Shown piece after piece: positions 10,523 to 18,970 of a stretch of 34,889 nucleotides of DNA. Each line of letters begins with the position of its first letter. The first letter of the stretch is position 1. A program made the translations under genes and the position numbers. The DNA lies in assembly GCA_023250585.1 (NCBI GenBank), contig JAHFAK010000010.1, forward strand, positions 1 through 34,889, written 5' to 3'. This DNA is from Deltaproteobacteria bacterium. Lineage in GTDB: Bacteria; Bdellovibrionota_F; JAHFAK01. Under the pieces are notes generated by a model, which worked only from the letters and a program-made list of their open reading frames with translations, was not told the DNA's origin and did no database searches.

Positions 10523-11293
10523 CTAATAGATACAAAATTTAATAAAGAGAAAACCCAAAATTATTCGATAGTATCCAAAAATCGCAAAGCCATGATTTTC
10601 AAGCAATCTGAGAAACAATTTTACTGCAATCCATGCTGATATAAAGGCAATCAGAGATCCAAACGAGAGAAGCATGATTTCATGTTGCGCTACAATAACC
10701 GGTGTTTTTAATAAGTCGTATCCTGAAGCCGCAAACATAGTAGGAATAGCCAAAAGAAAAGAAAATTCAGTAGCTTGTTTTTTATCAAATCCATTAAATA
10801 TTCCGCCAATAATACTGGCCGCGGCCCTTGATACTCCGGGAATTACCGCAATACTTTGAAAAAGACCTATACAAAAGGCATTTTTGTAGGAAATGTCTTC
10901 AAGATTTGTATTTTTCTTTGCAGTATGAGCAATCTTTTTATCGAGTAGTATGAGTAGTATCCCTCCAACGATAAGAGCTACAGAAACCACGAGAGGATTA
11001 AATAAATAGGCTTTAATCGTTTTGTATGCGACAAAACCAATAACTGCAGCAGGAATAAATGCTACCAGTAATTTTTTATACAGTGTAATATTACGGAGAA
11101 ATTTACGTGCATATAAAAACACAATCGCAGAAATCGCTCCTTGTTGAATTGCAATTTCAAATGTTTTTAAAAATTCATCATTATGGAGTTTTAGAAGGGA
11201 TGAGGTTAAAATCATATGACCTGTCGAAGAAATCGGCAAAAACTCAGTTAACCCTTCTACTACGCTGATAATTGTTGCTTCAAAAAAATTCAT
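10523..11293 (-). CDS. uppP: Undecaprenyl-diphosphatase
   Basis: SVVEGLTEFLPISSTGHMIL and IPGVSRAAASIIGGIFNGFDKKQATEFSFLLAIPTMFAASGYDL motifs. Confidence 0.97.
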   Translation of the reverse strand: MNFFEATIISVVEGLTEFLPISSTGHMILTSSLLKLHNDEFLKTFEIAIQQGAISAIVFLYARKFLRNITLYKKLLVAFIPAAVIGFVAYKTIKAYLFNPLVVSVALIVGGILLILLDKKIAHTAKKNTNLEDISYKNAFCIGLFQSIAVIPGVSRAAASIIGGIFNGFDKKQATEFSFLLAIPTMFAASGYDLLKTPVIVAQHEIMLLSFGSLIAFISAWIAVKLFLRLLENHGFAIFGYYRIILGFLFIKFCIY

Positions 11294-11308
11294 ATAATTT
11301 TTTATTTA

Positions 11309-11414
11309 ATGGCGAGAGATGTATTCGAAAAGAATATATTTAAATTTTGCTCAGTGAAGTTTTATAAGAGGAAGCAAATTTTAATATATTTTTTTTGAAT
11401 ACATCTCTCGCCAT
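11309..11414. repeat. Long intergenic palindrome between tRNA-Ser and uppP
   Basis: Outer 18-bp perfect arms atggcgagagatgtattc (11309-11326) / gaatacatctctcgccat (11397-11414), continuing as an imperfect stem to about 11350/11374. Confidence 0.95.
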
Positions 11415-11427
11415 ACTTCTCAAACTT

Positions 11428-11517
11428 CGGAGAGAGCGGGATTCGAACCCGCGGTGCGCTTTTACACGCACACACGATTTCCAATCGTGCACCTTCAGCC
11501 ATCTCGGTCATCTCTCC
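11428..11517 (-). tRNA. tRNA-Ser(GGA)
   Basis: Reverse complement GGAGAGATGACCGAGATGGCTGAAGGTGCACGATTGGAAATCGTGTGTGCGTGTAAAAGCGCACCGCGGGTTCGAATCCCGCTCTCTCCG: acceptor stem pairs, long variable arm, anticodon GGA, T-loop GGTTCGAATCC. Confidence 0.96.
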
Positions 11518-11654
11518 ATGAAAAAAAGAATTGTATAGAAAAAGTGGAGAAAGTAAAGGACCTCAATAGTTGGATAAAAATCGATTTTCTTTATTCGTTT
11601 TCTGGTTATAATTCCTTGAATAGAGGAAGTTTAAAGTATCCTAAAACTTCAAGT

Positions 11655-12983
11655 TTAATGAATGGTCTGTTGGGTGAGCGGGTTAGTGATAACTTGAACA
11701 GAATAAACATCAGTATCAGATTTCCCATATGTCTTCCTATCAAAAATCAATTCGATTGCTTGCGTATTGTCAGTATTTGGGATATGCAAAGATAGTTTGT
11801 TTCCTTCTATTGATTCTGGCTTAATAGATTGCCACCCTTTTAGCGTATGAAAATTGTCAGAATTGCGTAATTTGTTAAGAACCTTTACTTTGGTTGATCT
11901 GTCGTCATTTTGTGGAGGTTTAATGAAAATTAGACTTCTCTCAGTATAAAATCTTATATAGGGATACATATAAACTGTGTCTCCTGTCACAAACATTAAA
12001 AATAACTGATTCTTTCTCTTTTTAATAAGTTCTTTTAATGTTATGAAACTCAAAGCAAGTATATATTCTTTCGGATATGTCTGTGGAACAAATCCTCCTT
12101 TATTCTCGAAATCTTCAAAGGTAAGAAGCTCTTGAGTACTCAATGCTCTCTTCAAAAGATTTTGTAAGCCTGAAGCATCTTTAATATCTTCAAAGTATCT
12201 ACAGCTTCTACCCTGTTCCAATTTTACTGCTAGTTCACCTCGTTCCGATTTTATTGCTAATTCACCTTTGTTATTTTCAAAAAAACAAGCAAGATTAAGT
12301 GACATCCAGTTACCGAAATAATCTTTATGATCTTTCTGACAGTACTTTTCCGTTTCTCGTACTTTATCAAAACACACATTAATTACATAATTAGTTGGAT
12401 CAGCCTGAGCAGTATGAGACATAAGAAATTCAATAGTATCGGTTGCTGGAGGTGGTTTTTGTGTTATGGTTATTAGAGTAATTGTTCCTATTATAGCTTT
12501 CTTTTTATCCCACGCTCCTACAAAATTTTTAATCCCAGTTTTAGCTGTATCTGAAGGAGTTATGGTAACTTTAGCAGCAGTATCTTCGTAGATAACCATT
12601 GCAAGACTTTTTTCTTTTCCTGTAACCTTGAGCGTACTTCCCTCAAACGCTTTTCTAGGATCATCGGTTTTTTTATAGGCAATAGTTATTATAATCGCAT
12701 CGTCTCTGGCACATTTTCCTTCAGTTGAGAGTTTCAGAGTGCATTCATTTGTTAAGGCGTTCCCACACCACGTTCCGTTAAGTTTTGTTTTCTCATCTTC
12801 TTCCTGAAGTTGTGGTTTGGGAGGCGGTGGTGTGCTCTCTTTCTTCTTTTCCTTTGGAGAAGCTGCTGGCGGCTTAGAAGCATTTTTTTTTGAACTACCA
12901 CTATCCTCCTGTGCATAAGCTATACTATGTAACGATATAAGTACTATACAGAAAATAATATACTTTCTCGTAAAACTTTTCAT
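11655..12983 (-). CDS. Secreted protein, orphan 4-Cys C-terminal domain plus N-terminal beta-rich domain (paralog of the next gene)
   Basis: Sec signal MKSFTRKYIIFCIVLISLHSIAYA; C-terminal ADPTNYVINVC...SLNLACF...TYPKEYILALSF...FIKPPQND...GWQSIKPESI...LSLHIPNTDNT shared with 13033-14274. Confidence 0.85.
   Translation of the reverse strand: MKSFTRKYIIFCIVLISLHSIAYAQEDSGSSKKNASKPPAASPKEKKKESTPPPPKPQLQEEDEKTKLNGTWCGNALTNECTLKLSTEGKCARDDAIIITIAYKKTDDPRKAFEGSTLKVTGKEKSLAMVIYEDTAAKVTITPSDTAKTGIKNFVGAWDKKKAIIGTITLITITQKPPPATDTIEFLMSHTAQADPTNYVINVCFDKVRETEKYCQKDHKDYFGNWMSLNLACFFENNKGELAIKSERGELAVKLEQGRSCRYFEDIKDASGLQNLLKRALSTQELLTFEDFENKGGFVPQTYPKEYILALSFITLKELIKKRKNQLFLMFVTGDTVYMYPYIRFYTERSLIFIKPPQNDDRSTKVKVLNKLRNSDNFHTLKGWQSIKPESIEGNKLSLHIPNTDNTQAIELIFDRKTYGKSDTDVYSVQVITNPLTQQTIH
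12215..12268. repeat. 27-bp imperfect tandem duplication inside the secreted-protein gene
   Basis: gttccaattttactgctagttcacctc followed directly by gttccgattttattgctaattcacctt; encodes GELAIKSER / GELAVKLEQ. Confidence 0.85.
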
Positions 12984-13032
12984 TGGTAACTCCTCGTGAT
13001 GATGTATTTTATTATAAAATAATTAGTCATTT

Positions 13033-14262
13033 TTACTTCTTAACCACTGGTAAATCAATGACTTGAAAGGAATAAACATTGGTATTTGATTTCTCAAATG
13101 TATTTTTATCAATAGTCAATACGAGTGCTTTGGTATTCTCAGTATTAGGGATACTCAGAGATAGCTCATTATCGCTGATTGATTCTGGTTTGATAGATTG
13201 CCACTGTTTTGGTGTGTTAAAATTGGTTAGTCTGTTGAACAGTTTTATTTTTGTTATTAGATCATTTTTTTGAGGAGGTTTAATGAGAAGAACACTACTT
13301 GTATCATAAATTTTTATAGCGGAATTGAATATCAAGTGATCCCATGCTTCATGAAGCATCAATTGATATCGAGATCTCCCTGCAGTAGTCAGTTGATCTA
13401 AAGTTTGGAATGCTAATGAAAGCTTATATTCTTTAGGATATGATAAAGGAATGAAACCTGTTGTATCAACAAAATCTTTAAATGTTCTAAGATCTTTTTG
13501 GGCGTTTGCAGTTGCTAATAGATCAGTCAAGGAAGCTTTATTTGGAAGATCGGTAAATCGCTGACATTTTTTTTCATTCCATTTTTTTTCTATTAATGCC
13601 TTACCTTTTTTTTCTTGAAAACAAGCGAGATTAAGTGAGATCCAATAGTTGTCATAGTTCTTTTTACAATCTTTCTTATTTTTATCGTCCACACACCTGT
13701 TAATCACATAATCAGTGGGATCTGCCTTATCTAGATTGTTGAGAAGATAATCTACTGTTATTTGAGGTTCTGGAGGAGGAGCAGGAGGTCTAGCGGGTGC
13801 TGGGTTCACTATTCCTGGAGGAGAATCCGGGTTACTAGTTATTATTGTTACTGTAGGTCCTTTAGATCCTCCTAAAGGAGGAGGAGCAGGAGGAGTTGTT
13901 GCCTCTGGCGTAATTTCCACTACTACAGGAGGATTTCCAGATCCAGCTGTGCCTTCTGATGATACGGGTACTACAGGAGCAGTAGCAGGTTCTCCTTGTG
14001 GAGGAGGAGAACTTGGTTGCGGAGGTGGAACAGCAGGTGGCGGTGGTGTCTTTCCTTCTTCTTTTTGTTCTTTCGGCTTTTCTTTTTCAGAACTTACTGG
14101 AGGCGTTTTTGGAGGTGCTTTCTTATCAGGTGCTTTATTGTCTACAACCTGTGTTTTTTCTTTTTTTTTGTTTGTATCTTGTTGCGATGATTTACAGGTT
14201 ACTAACAGAAGAGCAAAAGAAACAACAAAAATGATGATACTTATTTTTCTTATGGTACTCAT
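13033..14262 (-). CDS. Lipoprotein with Pro-rich linker and orphan 4-Cys domain (paralog of the downstream gene)
   Basis: MSTIRKISIIIFVVSFALLLVTC lipobox-like N-terminus; ~130-aa Pro/Glu/Gly-rich linker; C-terminal domain shared with 11655-12983. ORF extends to 14274; the Met at 14262 is the likelier start. Confidence 0.85.
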   Translation of the reverse strand: MSTIRKISIIIFVVSFALLLVTCKSSQQDTNKKKEKTQVVDNKAPDKKAPPKTPPVSSEKEKPKEQKEEGKTPPPPAVPPPQPSSPPPQGEPATAPVVPVSSEGTAGSGNPPVVVEITPEATTPPAPPPLGGSKGPTVTIITSNPDSPPGIVNPAPARPPAPPPEPQITVDYLLNNLDKADPTDYVINRCVDDKNKKDCKKNYDNYWISLNLACFQEKKGKALIEKKWNEKKCQRFTDLPNKASLTDLLATANAQKDLRTFKDFVDTTGFIPLSYPKEYKLSLAFQTLDQLTTAGRSRYQLMLHEAWDHLIFNSAIKIYDTSSVLLIKPPQKNDLITKIKLFNRLTNFNTPKQWQSIKPESISDNELSLSIPNTENTKALVLTIDKNTFEKSNTNVYSFQVIDLPVVKK

Positions 14263-14393
14263 TGCACCCTCCACAAACTATAAGTATGCAATTTCTATGC
14301 CAATATAAGAGATTGAAAATGGGTAAACATATTAATCAGTTAGGTTCTATATAATTCTATATAAATAGAACGTTGGGTCAACTATGTCTCACC

Positions 14394-15161
14394 TTAAGTA
14401 CATTTTGTTTGTACATAGATTAATACTTCTTCGTTTTTTCTTGTATTCTGGCGAGGAGATTCGGTCCATCCTTTAATAAAAAAGAATTGCTTCAGAAATG
14501 TCATAAATTCTTCTAAACATGAGAGAAGTATGTTTTTATCTCGTACAATTCCACCTTTACCTACGTTATTTTTGCCTACTTCAAATTGTGGTTTAAAAAG
14601 CATAATAATGTGGGCATTGTCTTTTAAAAAGGGAATAACAGCTGGAATAACTAAACGAAGAGATATGAATGATACATCAATAACTATTAAATCACAGGGA
14701 TGAGTGATTAGATTTTGTTCAAAATTTCGAATATTGGTCTTTTCAAATACGTGTACTCGTGAATCATTGCGAAGTTTAGGATCAAGTTGGCCATATCCGA
14801 CATCAATTGCATAAACGAATATTGCTCCATTTTGTAAAAGGCAATCGGTAAAGCCTCCGGTGGAAACTCCAACATCCATACAGATGAAATTGGTAACATC
14901 TATTTTGAATGTAGTAAGAGCATGAAACAACTTAACTCCACCAAAGCTTACATACGGTATTGGTCTTTTGATATAAATTTTATCATCACTTTTTACTGCA
15001 CACCCTGCTTTGGTAATTTTTTTTTCATTAACAAAAACACTACCGCTCAAGATAAGGGCCTGGGCCTTTGATTTAGTTAATTGAGTATTAGTTTGAATAA
15101 GAAAGTCATCAAGTCGAATTTTTTGAATACGCTTTTTATGCTCTTTCAATATATTTTCCAT
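14394..15161 (-). CDS. tlyA: TlyA family rRNA methyltransferase (S4 + FtsJ-like)
   Basis: RLDDFLIQTNTQLTKSKAQALILSGSVFVNEKKITKAG (S4), CMDVGVSTGGFTDCLLQNGA, VYAIDVGYGQLDPKLRNDSRV, FKPQFEVGKNNVGKGGIV. Confidence 0.95.
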   Translation of the reverse strand: MENILKEHKKRIQKIRLDDFLIQTNTQLTKSKAQALILSGSVFVNEKKITKAGCAVKSDDKIYIKRPIPYVSFGGVKLFHALTTFKIDVTNFICMDVGVSTGGFTDCLLQNGAIFVYAIDVGYGQLDPKLRNDSRVHVFEKTNIRNFEQNLITHPCDLIVIDVSFISLRLVIPAVIPFLKDNAHIIMLFKPQFEVGKNNVGKGGIVRDKNILLSCLEEFMTFLKQFFFIKGWTESPRQNTRKNEEVLIYVQTKCT

Positions 15162-15708
15162 TCTCAGTGTTAACTTTTATGAGCTCACCTTCTTTAACGA
15201 ATTGAGGAACCTGCACGACAAGTCCTGTTTCTAGAGTTGCAGGTTTAGTAGAACCTGATTGTGTTGCTCCTTTTAAAAAAGGTTCTGTTGCGACTACTTT
15301 TAACGTAACTGCCATTGGTAACTCAATCCCAACAGGATTACCTTCATGAAAAGTTACGCGAATTTTTTCATTGTGAACAAGATAGAGAACGCTTTCATCG
15401 AGAACTTCTTTGTGAATCGGTAACTGATCAAAGGTTTGAAGATCCATAAAGTAATAATCTTCCCCTTCGTTATAAATATATTCCATTTCTTTTTCGTTCA
15501 GTTGAGCTTTTTCTACTTTTTCGGTTGAGCCGAAACGTTGCTCAGTTTGGCTTCCATCGGACAATTTTCTTAATTTAGTCTGAACCATTCCTCGCCAGTT
15601 GCCGGGCGTAACATGAACGAGTTTCATTATTTTGTATAACTCATTGTTATGCATAATCACATGGCCTACACGTAGTTGTGTTGCAGCTAATAACATAAAA
15701 ACCTCCAA
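15136..15708 (-). CDS. efp: Translation elongation factor P (PGNWRG tip variant)
   Basis: TQLRVGHVIMHNNELYKIMKLVHVTPGNWRGMVQTKLRKL...YYFMDLQTFDQ...ETGLVVQVPQFVKEGELIKVNTENGKYIERA. Confidence 0.96.
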   Translation of the reverse strand: MEVFMLLAATQLRVGHVIMHNNELYKIMKLVHVTPGNWRGMVQTKLRKLSDGSQTEQRFGSTEKVEKAQLNEKEMEYIYNEGEDYYFMDLQTFDQLPIHKEVLDESVLYLVHNEKIRVTFHEGNPVGIELPMAVTLKVVATEPFLKGATQSGSTKPATLETGLVVQVPQFVKEGELIKVNTENGKYIERA

Positions 15709-15800
15709 ATTTTTAATTTTTTTACAGCAAAAATGTAGCTAAGTATTTAAAAATAATCAACTTTTTATTTATAAAAAAAATAATCGTTCAGTTTCGTTAA

Positions 15801-15830
15801 TTTTTTGCCTGTTTTTGCCTGTTTTTGCCT
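15801..15830. repeat. Three tandem 10-bp repeats (k)tttttgcct
   Basis: ttttttgcct-gtttttgcct-gtttttgcct in the efp/nifU-like divergent spacer. Confidence 0.9.
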
Positions 15831-15886
15831 AATATTTAAAATTAAGTTTAATAATTTCAATACGTTAAGTCGTAATTATTTATTAG

Positions 15887-15914
15887 TTGCCAAGAAGTAA
15901 AATAGTGTTACTAT
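15887..15914 (+). promoter_or_regulatory. Candidate sigma70-like promoter (TTGCCA-16-TACTAT)
   Basis: ttgcca at 15887-15892, 16-nt spacer, tactat at 15909-15914, about 45 nt upstream of a strong + strand terminator hairpin. Confidence 0.35.
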
Positions 15915-15957
15915 ATACTTCTCTACATAAAAGTAGTTTCATTTTTAACCCCCAGAG

Positions 15958-16004
15958 CCGATTTTGCTCTTACTCACCAAAATGAAGAGCAAAATCGGTT
16001 TTTT
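15958..16004 (+). terminator. Rho-independent terminator without an assigned upstream gene
   Basis: ccgattttgctctt (15958-15971) / aagagcaaaatcgg (15985-15998), perfect 14-bp stem, followed by TTTTTT. Confidence 0.85.
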
Positions 16005-16125
16005 AATTTCTACGCCTCAAAAAGCCTCATTTTCAAGAACTTTACTTTTAGAAAAAGATTATTATATATAATTTATATAATAATTGCTACAGTTTATTAT
16101 ATCATACCGTGAGAAGGGAGTTTTC

Positions 16126-16350
16126 ATGTTAGAAGAACGAGTACGAGAAGTCATTGATGAAGTTCGACCAATGCTTGAAGCTGATGGTGGAGGAATTAAT
16201 CTTGAAGAAGTAACAGCCGATGGAGTTGTTAAAGTTAAACTAATAGGAGCTTGTGGAAGTTGCCCGAGCTCATTGTATACATTAAAACTAGGTATTGAAC
16301 GTAAACTGAAAGAAGCAATCCCGGAGATTAAAGAAGTCATCGCTCTATAA
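16126..16350 (+). CDS. NifU C-terminal domain-like iron-sulfur scaffold protein
   Basis: MLEERVREVIDEVRPMLEADGGGINLEEVTADGVVKVKLIGACGSCPSSLYTLKLGIERKLKEAIPEIKEV; RBS-like gagaagggag before the ATG at 16126. Confidence 0.94.
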   Translation: MLEERVREVIDEVRPMLEADGGGINLEEVTADGVVKVKLIGACGSCPSSLYTLKLGIERKLKEAIPEIKEVIAL

Positions 16351-16370
16351 AAATCATCGAGAGATGTACC

Positions 16371-16997
16371 ATGCATATCCTTATAGTTGCACATGGAAAA
16401 GCGCCTACACTTCATCATATATATAAATCCCTCATAGCTGAAACAGACTATGTTATTGCGTGCGATGGTGGATATACGTATGCACATCTTCTTGGAATTA
16501 CTTCGATAAATGATGTAATGGGAGATTTTGATTCTCTTTCCCAAAAAGATATTCAGGCTCAAAAAATTATTCCCTTTCCAAAAGACAAAGAGAAAACAGA
16601 TTTAGAGTTAGCTGTTGAATATGCAATTTCTAAAAAACCAGATAAAATAACTATTATTGGAGCCACAGGAGATCGGCTAGATCATACCTTCCACAACATT
16701 TTTCTTCTCGCACGCTTTCCCCAAATCTCTATAAAAATAATTGATCAGTATAATGAAATTTTTGTTATAGAAAAAAATAAAAATATTTTGCATGGAGCAA
16801 TTGGGCAAAAAATTTCATTTATCCCTCTTAAGCTTCCTATAAAAACTATTCATTCAGAAGGTCTTCGTTATCAACTGAACGCTGAATGGTTTAATCATGG
16901 GAAGTTAAGCATTTCAAATGAATTTACTGATTTAGTAGCCATGATTTATTTAGATAATGATCGTTTTTTGGTAATAAAAGTTTTAGAGAATCGATGA
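16371..16997 (+). CDS. thiN: Thiamine pyrophosphokinase
   Basis: VIACDGGYTYAHLLGI, VMGDFDSL, FPKDKEKTDLELAVEYA, IIGATGDRLDHTFHNIFLL. Confidence 0.94.
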   Translation: MHILIVAHGKAPTLHHIYKSLIAETDYVIACDGGYTYAHLLGITSINDVMGDFDSLSQKDIQAQKIIPFPKDKEKTDLELAVEYAISKKPDKITIIGATGDRLDHTFHNIFLLARFPQISIKIIDQYNEIFVIEKNKNILHGAIGQKISFIPLKLPIKTIHSEGLRYQLNAEWFNHGKLSISNEFTDLVAMIYLDNDRFLVIKVLENR

Positions 16998-17037
16998 TTT
17001 TTGTAGAGCGCAGTTAGCGTTTGAATTACCGTTGGAT

Positions 17038-18210
17038 TTAGAATTTAAATTGTAGCTGCGCAGTAATTTGATGATCATTGATATCTGCTTGAGTAGATCG
17101 AGCGGTTAACAAATAAGCATACTCAAGTTGTGCTTTCACATGCTCTTTATAAAAATAATAATTAATAATAGGTGAAATTTCTGCCGTATAATCATCAGTT
17201 GAATCAATATCGGTAAAAACTTGGCTATATCGTGCGCCAACTTCAATCATTTTTTCAGGTAAGATAAAATAGCCAAATTGAGCGTAGTATCCCATAGCAT
17301 TCACTGTTGGTAAAGCTTGATTAATAGCCACATCAGGATCTTTTCGTCTATAATAAAATTCGCCTTGAAACATTAAGCGGTTGGTTTTTAACACAATATC
17401 AGAAGAGGCAAAAATAGTCTTAACTGGATCAATTGTTGTATCAGAATTAAAGAATTCCATTATTTCTGAATATCCTCCAGCAGCGCCAATAGCGAGTTTA
17501 AAGTCAGGATCATCAACAAGTCGCTCATCATAAGGAACATATCCAAACGGCATATATGAGATTCGTGCAATTCCTAATGGCCATTTGTTATTATCTTCGG
17601 TTTGATTAAGACCATTCCCATTAAACGCACTTAAAAAATATTCAAATGTTTCATGAGCTAACACTCCATGAAACATGAGACCGATATCGCGATTAAGATT
17701 GAATTCCTCATCAGCTATACTTCTATCAGTAAAAAGAAGATTCCCGATAGAGGCTAATCGTTGTCTACTATACGGAACTTTAAATTGCCCTACACGAAGT
17801 TTAAAAGAAGGCTTATAATCATATTCGGTAAAAAAATCTAAAAGTCGAGTATCCCCTCCTGCGAATTCTAGTTGAACTCCATATTTGTATTCTTCTTTAA
17901 ATGCATTTCCCGCAAAGCTCATTCGCGCAGCAGGAATTTGAAACGTACTTGTATCAGTTGTACCTGCTCGATCATTAAGAAGATAAAAATAGCGAAACTT
18001 AAGAAGTGAATTGAATCGAATTTTCGTTGTTCCATCACTCGTAGAAACATTTAAGCCTTTATCATAACTGATGGGTACAAACACCATTGGTTCAGCTGAT
18101 TTTACGATAGTTGTTTCTTCAGTGCTTGCTGTATTTTGAGACTCATCAGCAAAAATTATTTGAGAAAAAGAAAAGAGTGATACAAAAATGAAAAATAACA
18201 ACCTTTGCAT
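17038..18210 (-). CDS. Outer-membrane porin, phosphate-selective porin O/P-like
   Basis: Signal peptide; RFNSLLKFRYFYLL...EYKYGVQLEFAGGDTRLLDFFTEYDYKPSFKLRVGQFKVPYSRQRL; C-terminal aromatic QLQFKF. Confidence 0.85.
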   Translation of the reverse strand: MQRLLFFIFVSLFSFSQIIFADESQNTASTEETTIVKSAEPMVFVPISYDKGLNVSTSDGTTKIRFNSLLKFRYFYLLNDRAGTTDTSTFQIPAARMSFAGNAFKEEYKYGVQLEFAGGDTRLLDFFTEYDYKPSFKLRVGQFKVPYSRQRLASIGNLLFTDRSIADEEFNLNRDIGLMFHGVLAHETFEYFLSAFNGNGLNQTEDNNKWPLGIARISYMPFGYVPYDERLVDDPDFKLAIGAAGGYSEIMEFFNSDTTIDPVKTIFASSDIVLKTNRLMFQGEFYYRRKDPDVAINQALPTVNAMGYYAQFGYFILPEKMIEVGARYSQVFTDIDSTDDYTAEISPIINYYFYKEHVKAQLEYAYLLTARSTQADINDHQITAQLQFKF

Positions 18211-18272
18211 AATACCTCCTTGTTCATGTAAATTTTATGAATCTTAAGATCAGATATTAAAAAAATCAAATT

Positions 18273-18542
18273 TTATTTTCGTTTTTGTAATTCTTCTTGA
18301 TAGAATTTTTGATAGAGCACGTCCCATTCACTGCTTCCTTCAGGTAATGGACGGCTATATGAGGCAAGCTTTGCCCTGACTTTTTTATCAATAGCTTCAT
18401 CGTAGGATAAAGAGTTTGTGATTGACTGTTTAACGGTCCGTAATGTTATGGACATATCACTAACCGTAATAATTTTTTTCTTACATAAAGTATCAAGTAC
18501 GAGATGTGCGATATGACTTACACGGTCTTCTGAAAGAATCAT
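18273..18542 (-). CDS. DUF507 family protein
   Basis: MILSEDRVSHIAHLVLDTLCKKKIITVSD...VRAKLASYSRPLPEGSSEWDVLYQKFYQEELQKR. Confidence 0.85.
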   Translation of the reverse strand: MILSEDRVSHIAHLVLDTLCKKKIITVSDMSITLRTVKQSITNSLSYDEAIDKKVRAKLASYSRPLPEGSSEWDVLYQKFYQEELQKRK

Positions 18543-18820
18543 AAAATTATTCCCTTTTCTTTTGCCAATTGTTTTTTTGTAAGCTCAAACATTTTATGAT
18601 AATCGAGTTCTCCTGCTCTAAATTGTGGCTCATAAGGTTCAAGTACTTTTTTGACTGATTCCTCAAGTTTCATTTCTTCATCCATATTTTTTTGAATCGT
18701 TTCGCTTACTGCTGTAATAAAATTAGTTTGGCTTGCATGAATGTGTAGAAAACTTTTCCCTTGAAAATCTCGATATAATTTTTGCGCAATCTCTTCAATA
18801 TTGCTTTTTTTCAGTTTCAT
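18539..18820 (-). CDS. DUF507 family protein (tandem paralog)
   Basis: MKLKKSNIEEIAQKLYRDFQ...VKKVLEPYEPQFRAGELDYHKMFELTKKQLAKEKGIIL; 4-bp overlap with the next DUF507 gene. Confidence 0.85.
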   Translation of the reverse strand: MKLKKSNIEEIAQKLYRDFQGKSFLHIHASQTNFITAVSETIQKNMDEEMKLEESVKKVLEPYEPQFRAGELDYHKMFELTKKQLAKEKGIIL

Positions 18821-18970
18821 ATTTATCCGTTCATTACCGTAAGCGGTTTTAAGGGTAGTAATTGAGCTATTACTCAGGGTACGATATTTTTCTTCATTTT
18901 TTATATAATTTAAGGTATAATTAAAGCATATATAAGGTCAAGAGAGGATTACGCCTCTTCTGGAGCAGGA

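Noticed and set aside
10268-10639. 123-aa + strand ORF
   Set aside because: Antisense over the phoH 5' end and uppP 3' end, spanning their spacer; no family signal.
11454-11795. 113-aa + strand ORF
   Set aside because: Begins inside tRNA-Ser and ends antisense to the secreted-protein gene; not credible as a CDS.
13949-14308. 119-aa + strand ORF (and 13996/13998 ORFs) rich in Gly/Ser/Phe
   Set aside because: Antisense shadow of the Pro-rich linker of the 13033-14262 lipoprotein gene; low-complexity composition on the opposite strand keeps the frames open.
14360-14390. gttctatataattctatataaatagaac inverted repeat between tlyA and the lipoprotein gene
   Set aside because: Short AT-rich inverted repeat without a T-tract or second copy; not distinguishable from chance in AT-rich spacer.
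16062-16562. 166-aa - strand ORF
   Set aside because: Lies antisense across the clear NifU-like and thiN genes; no recognisable family.
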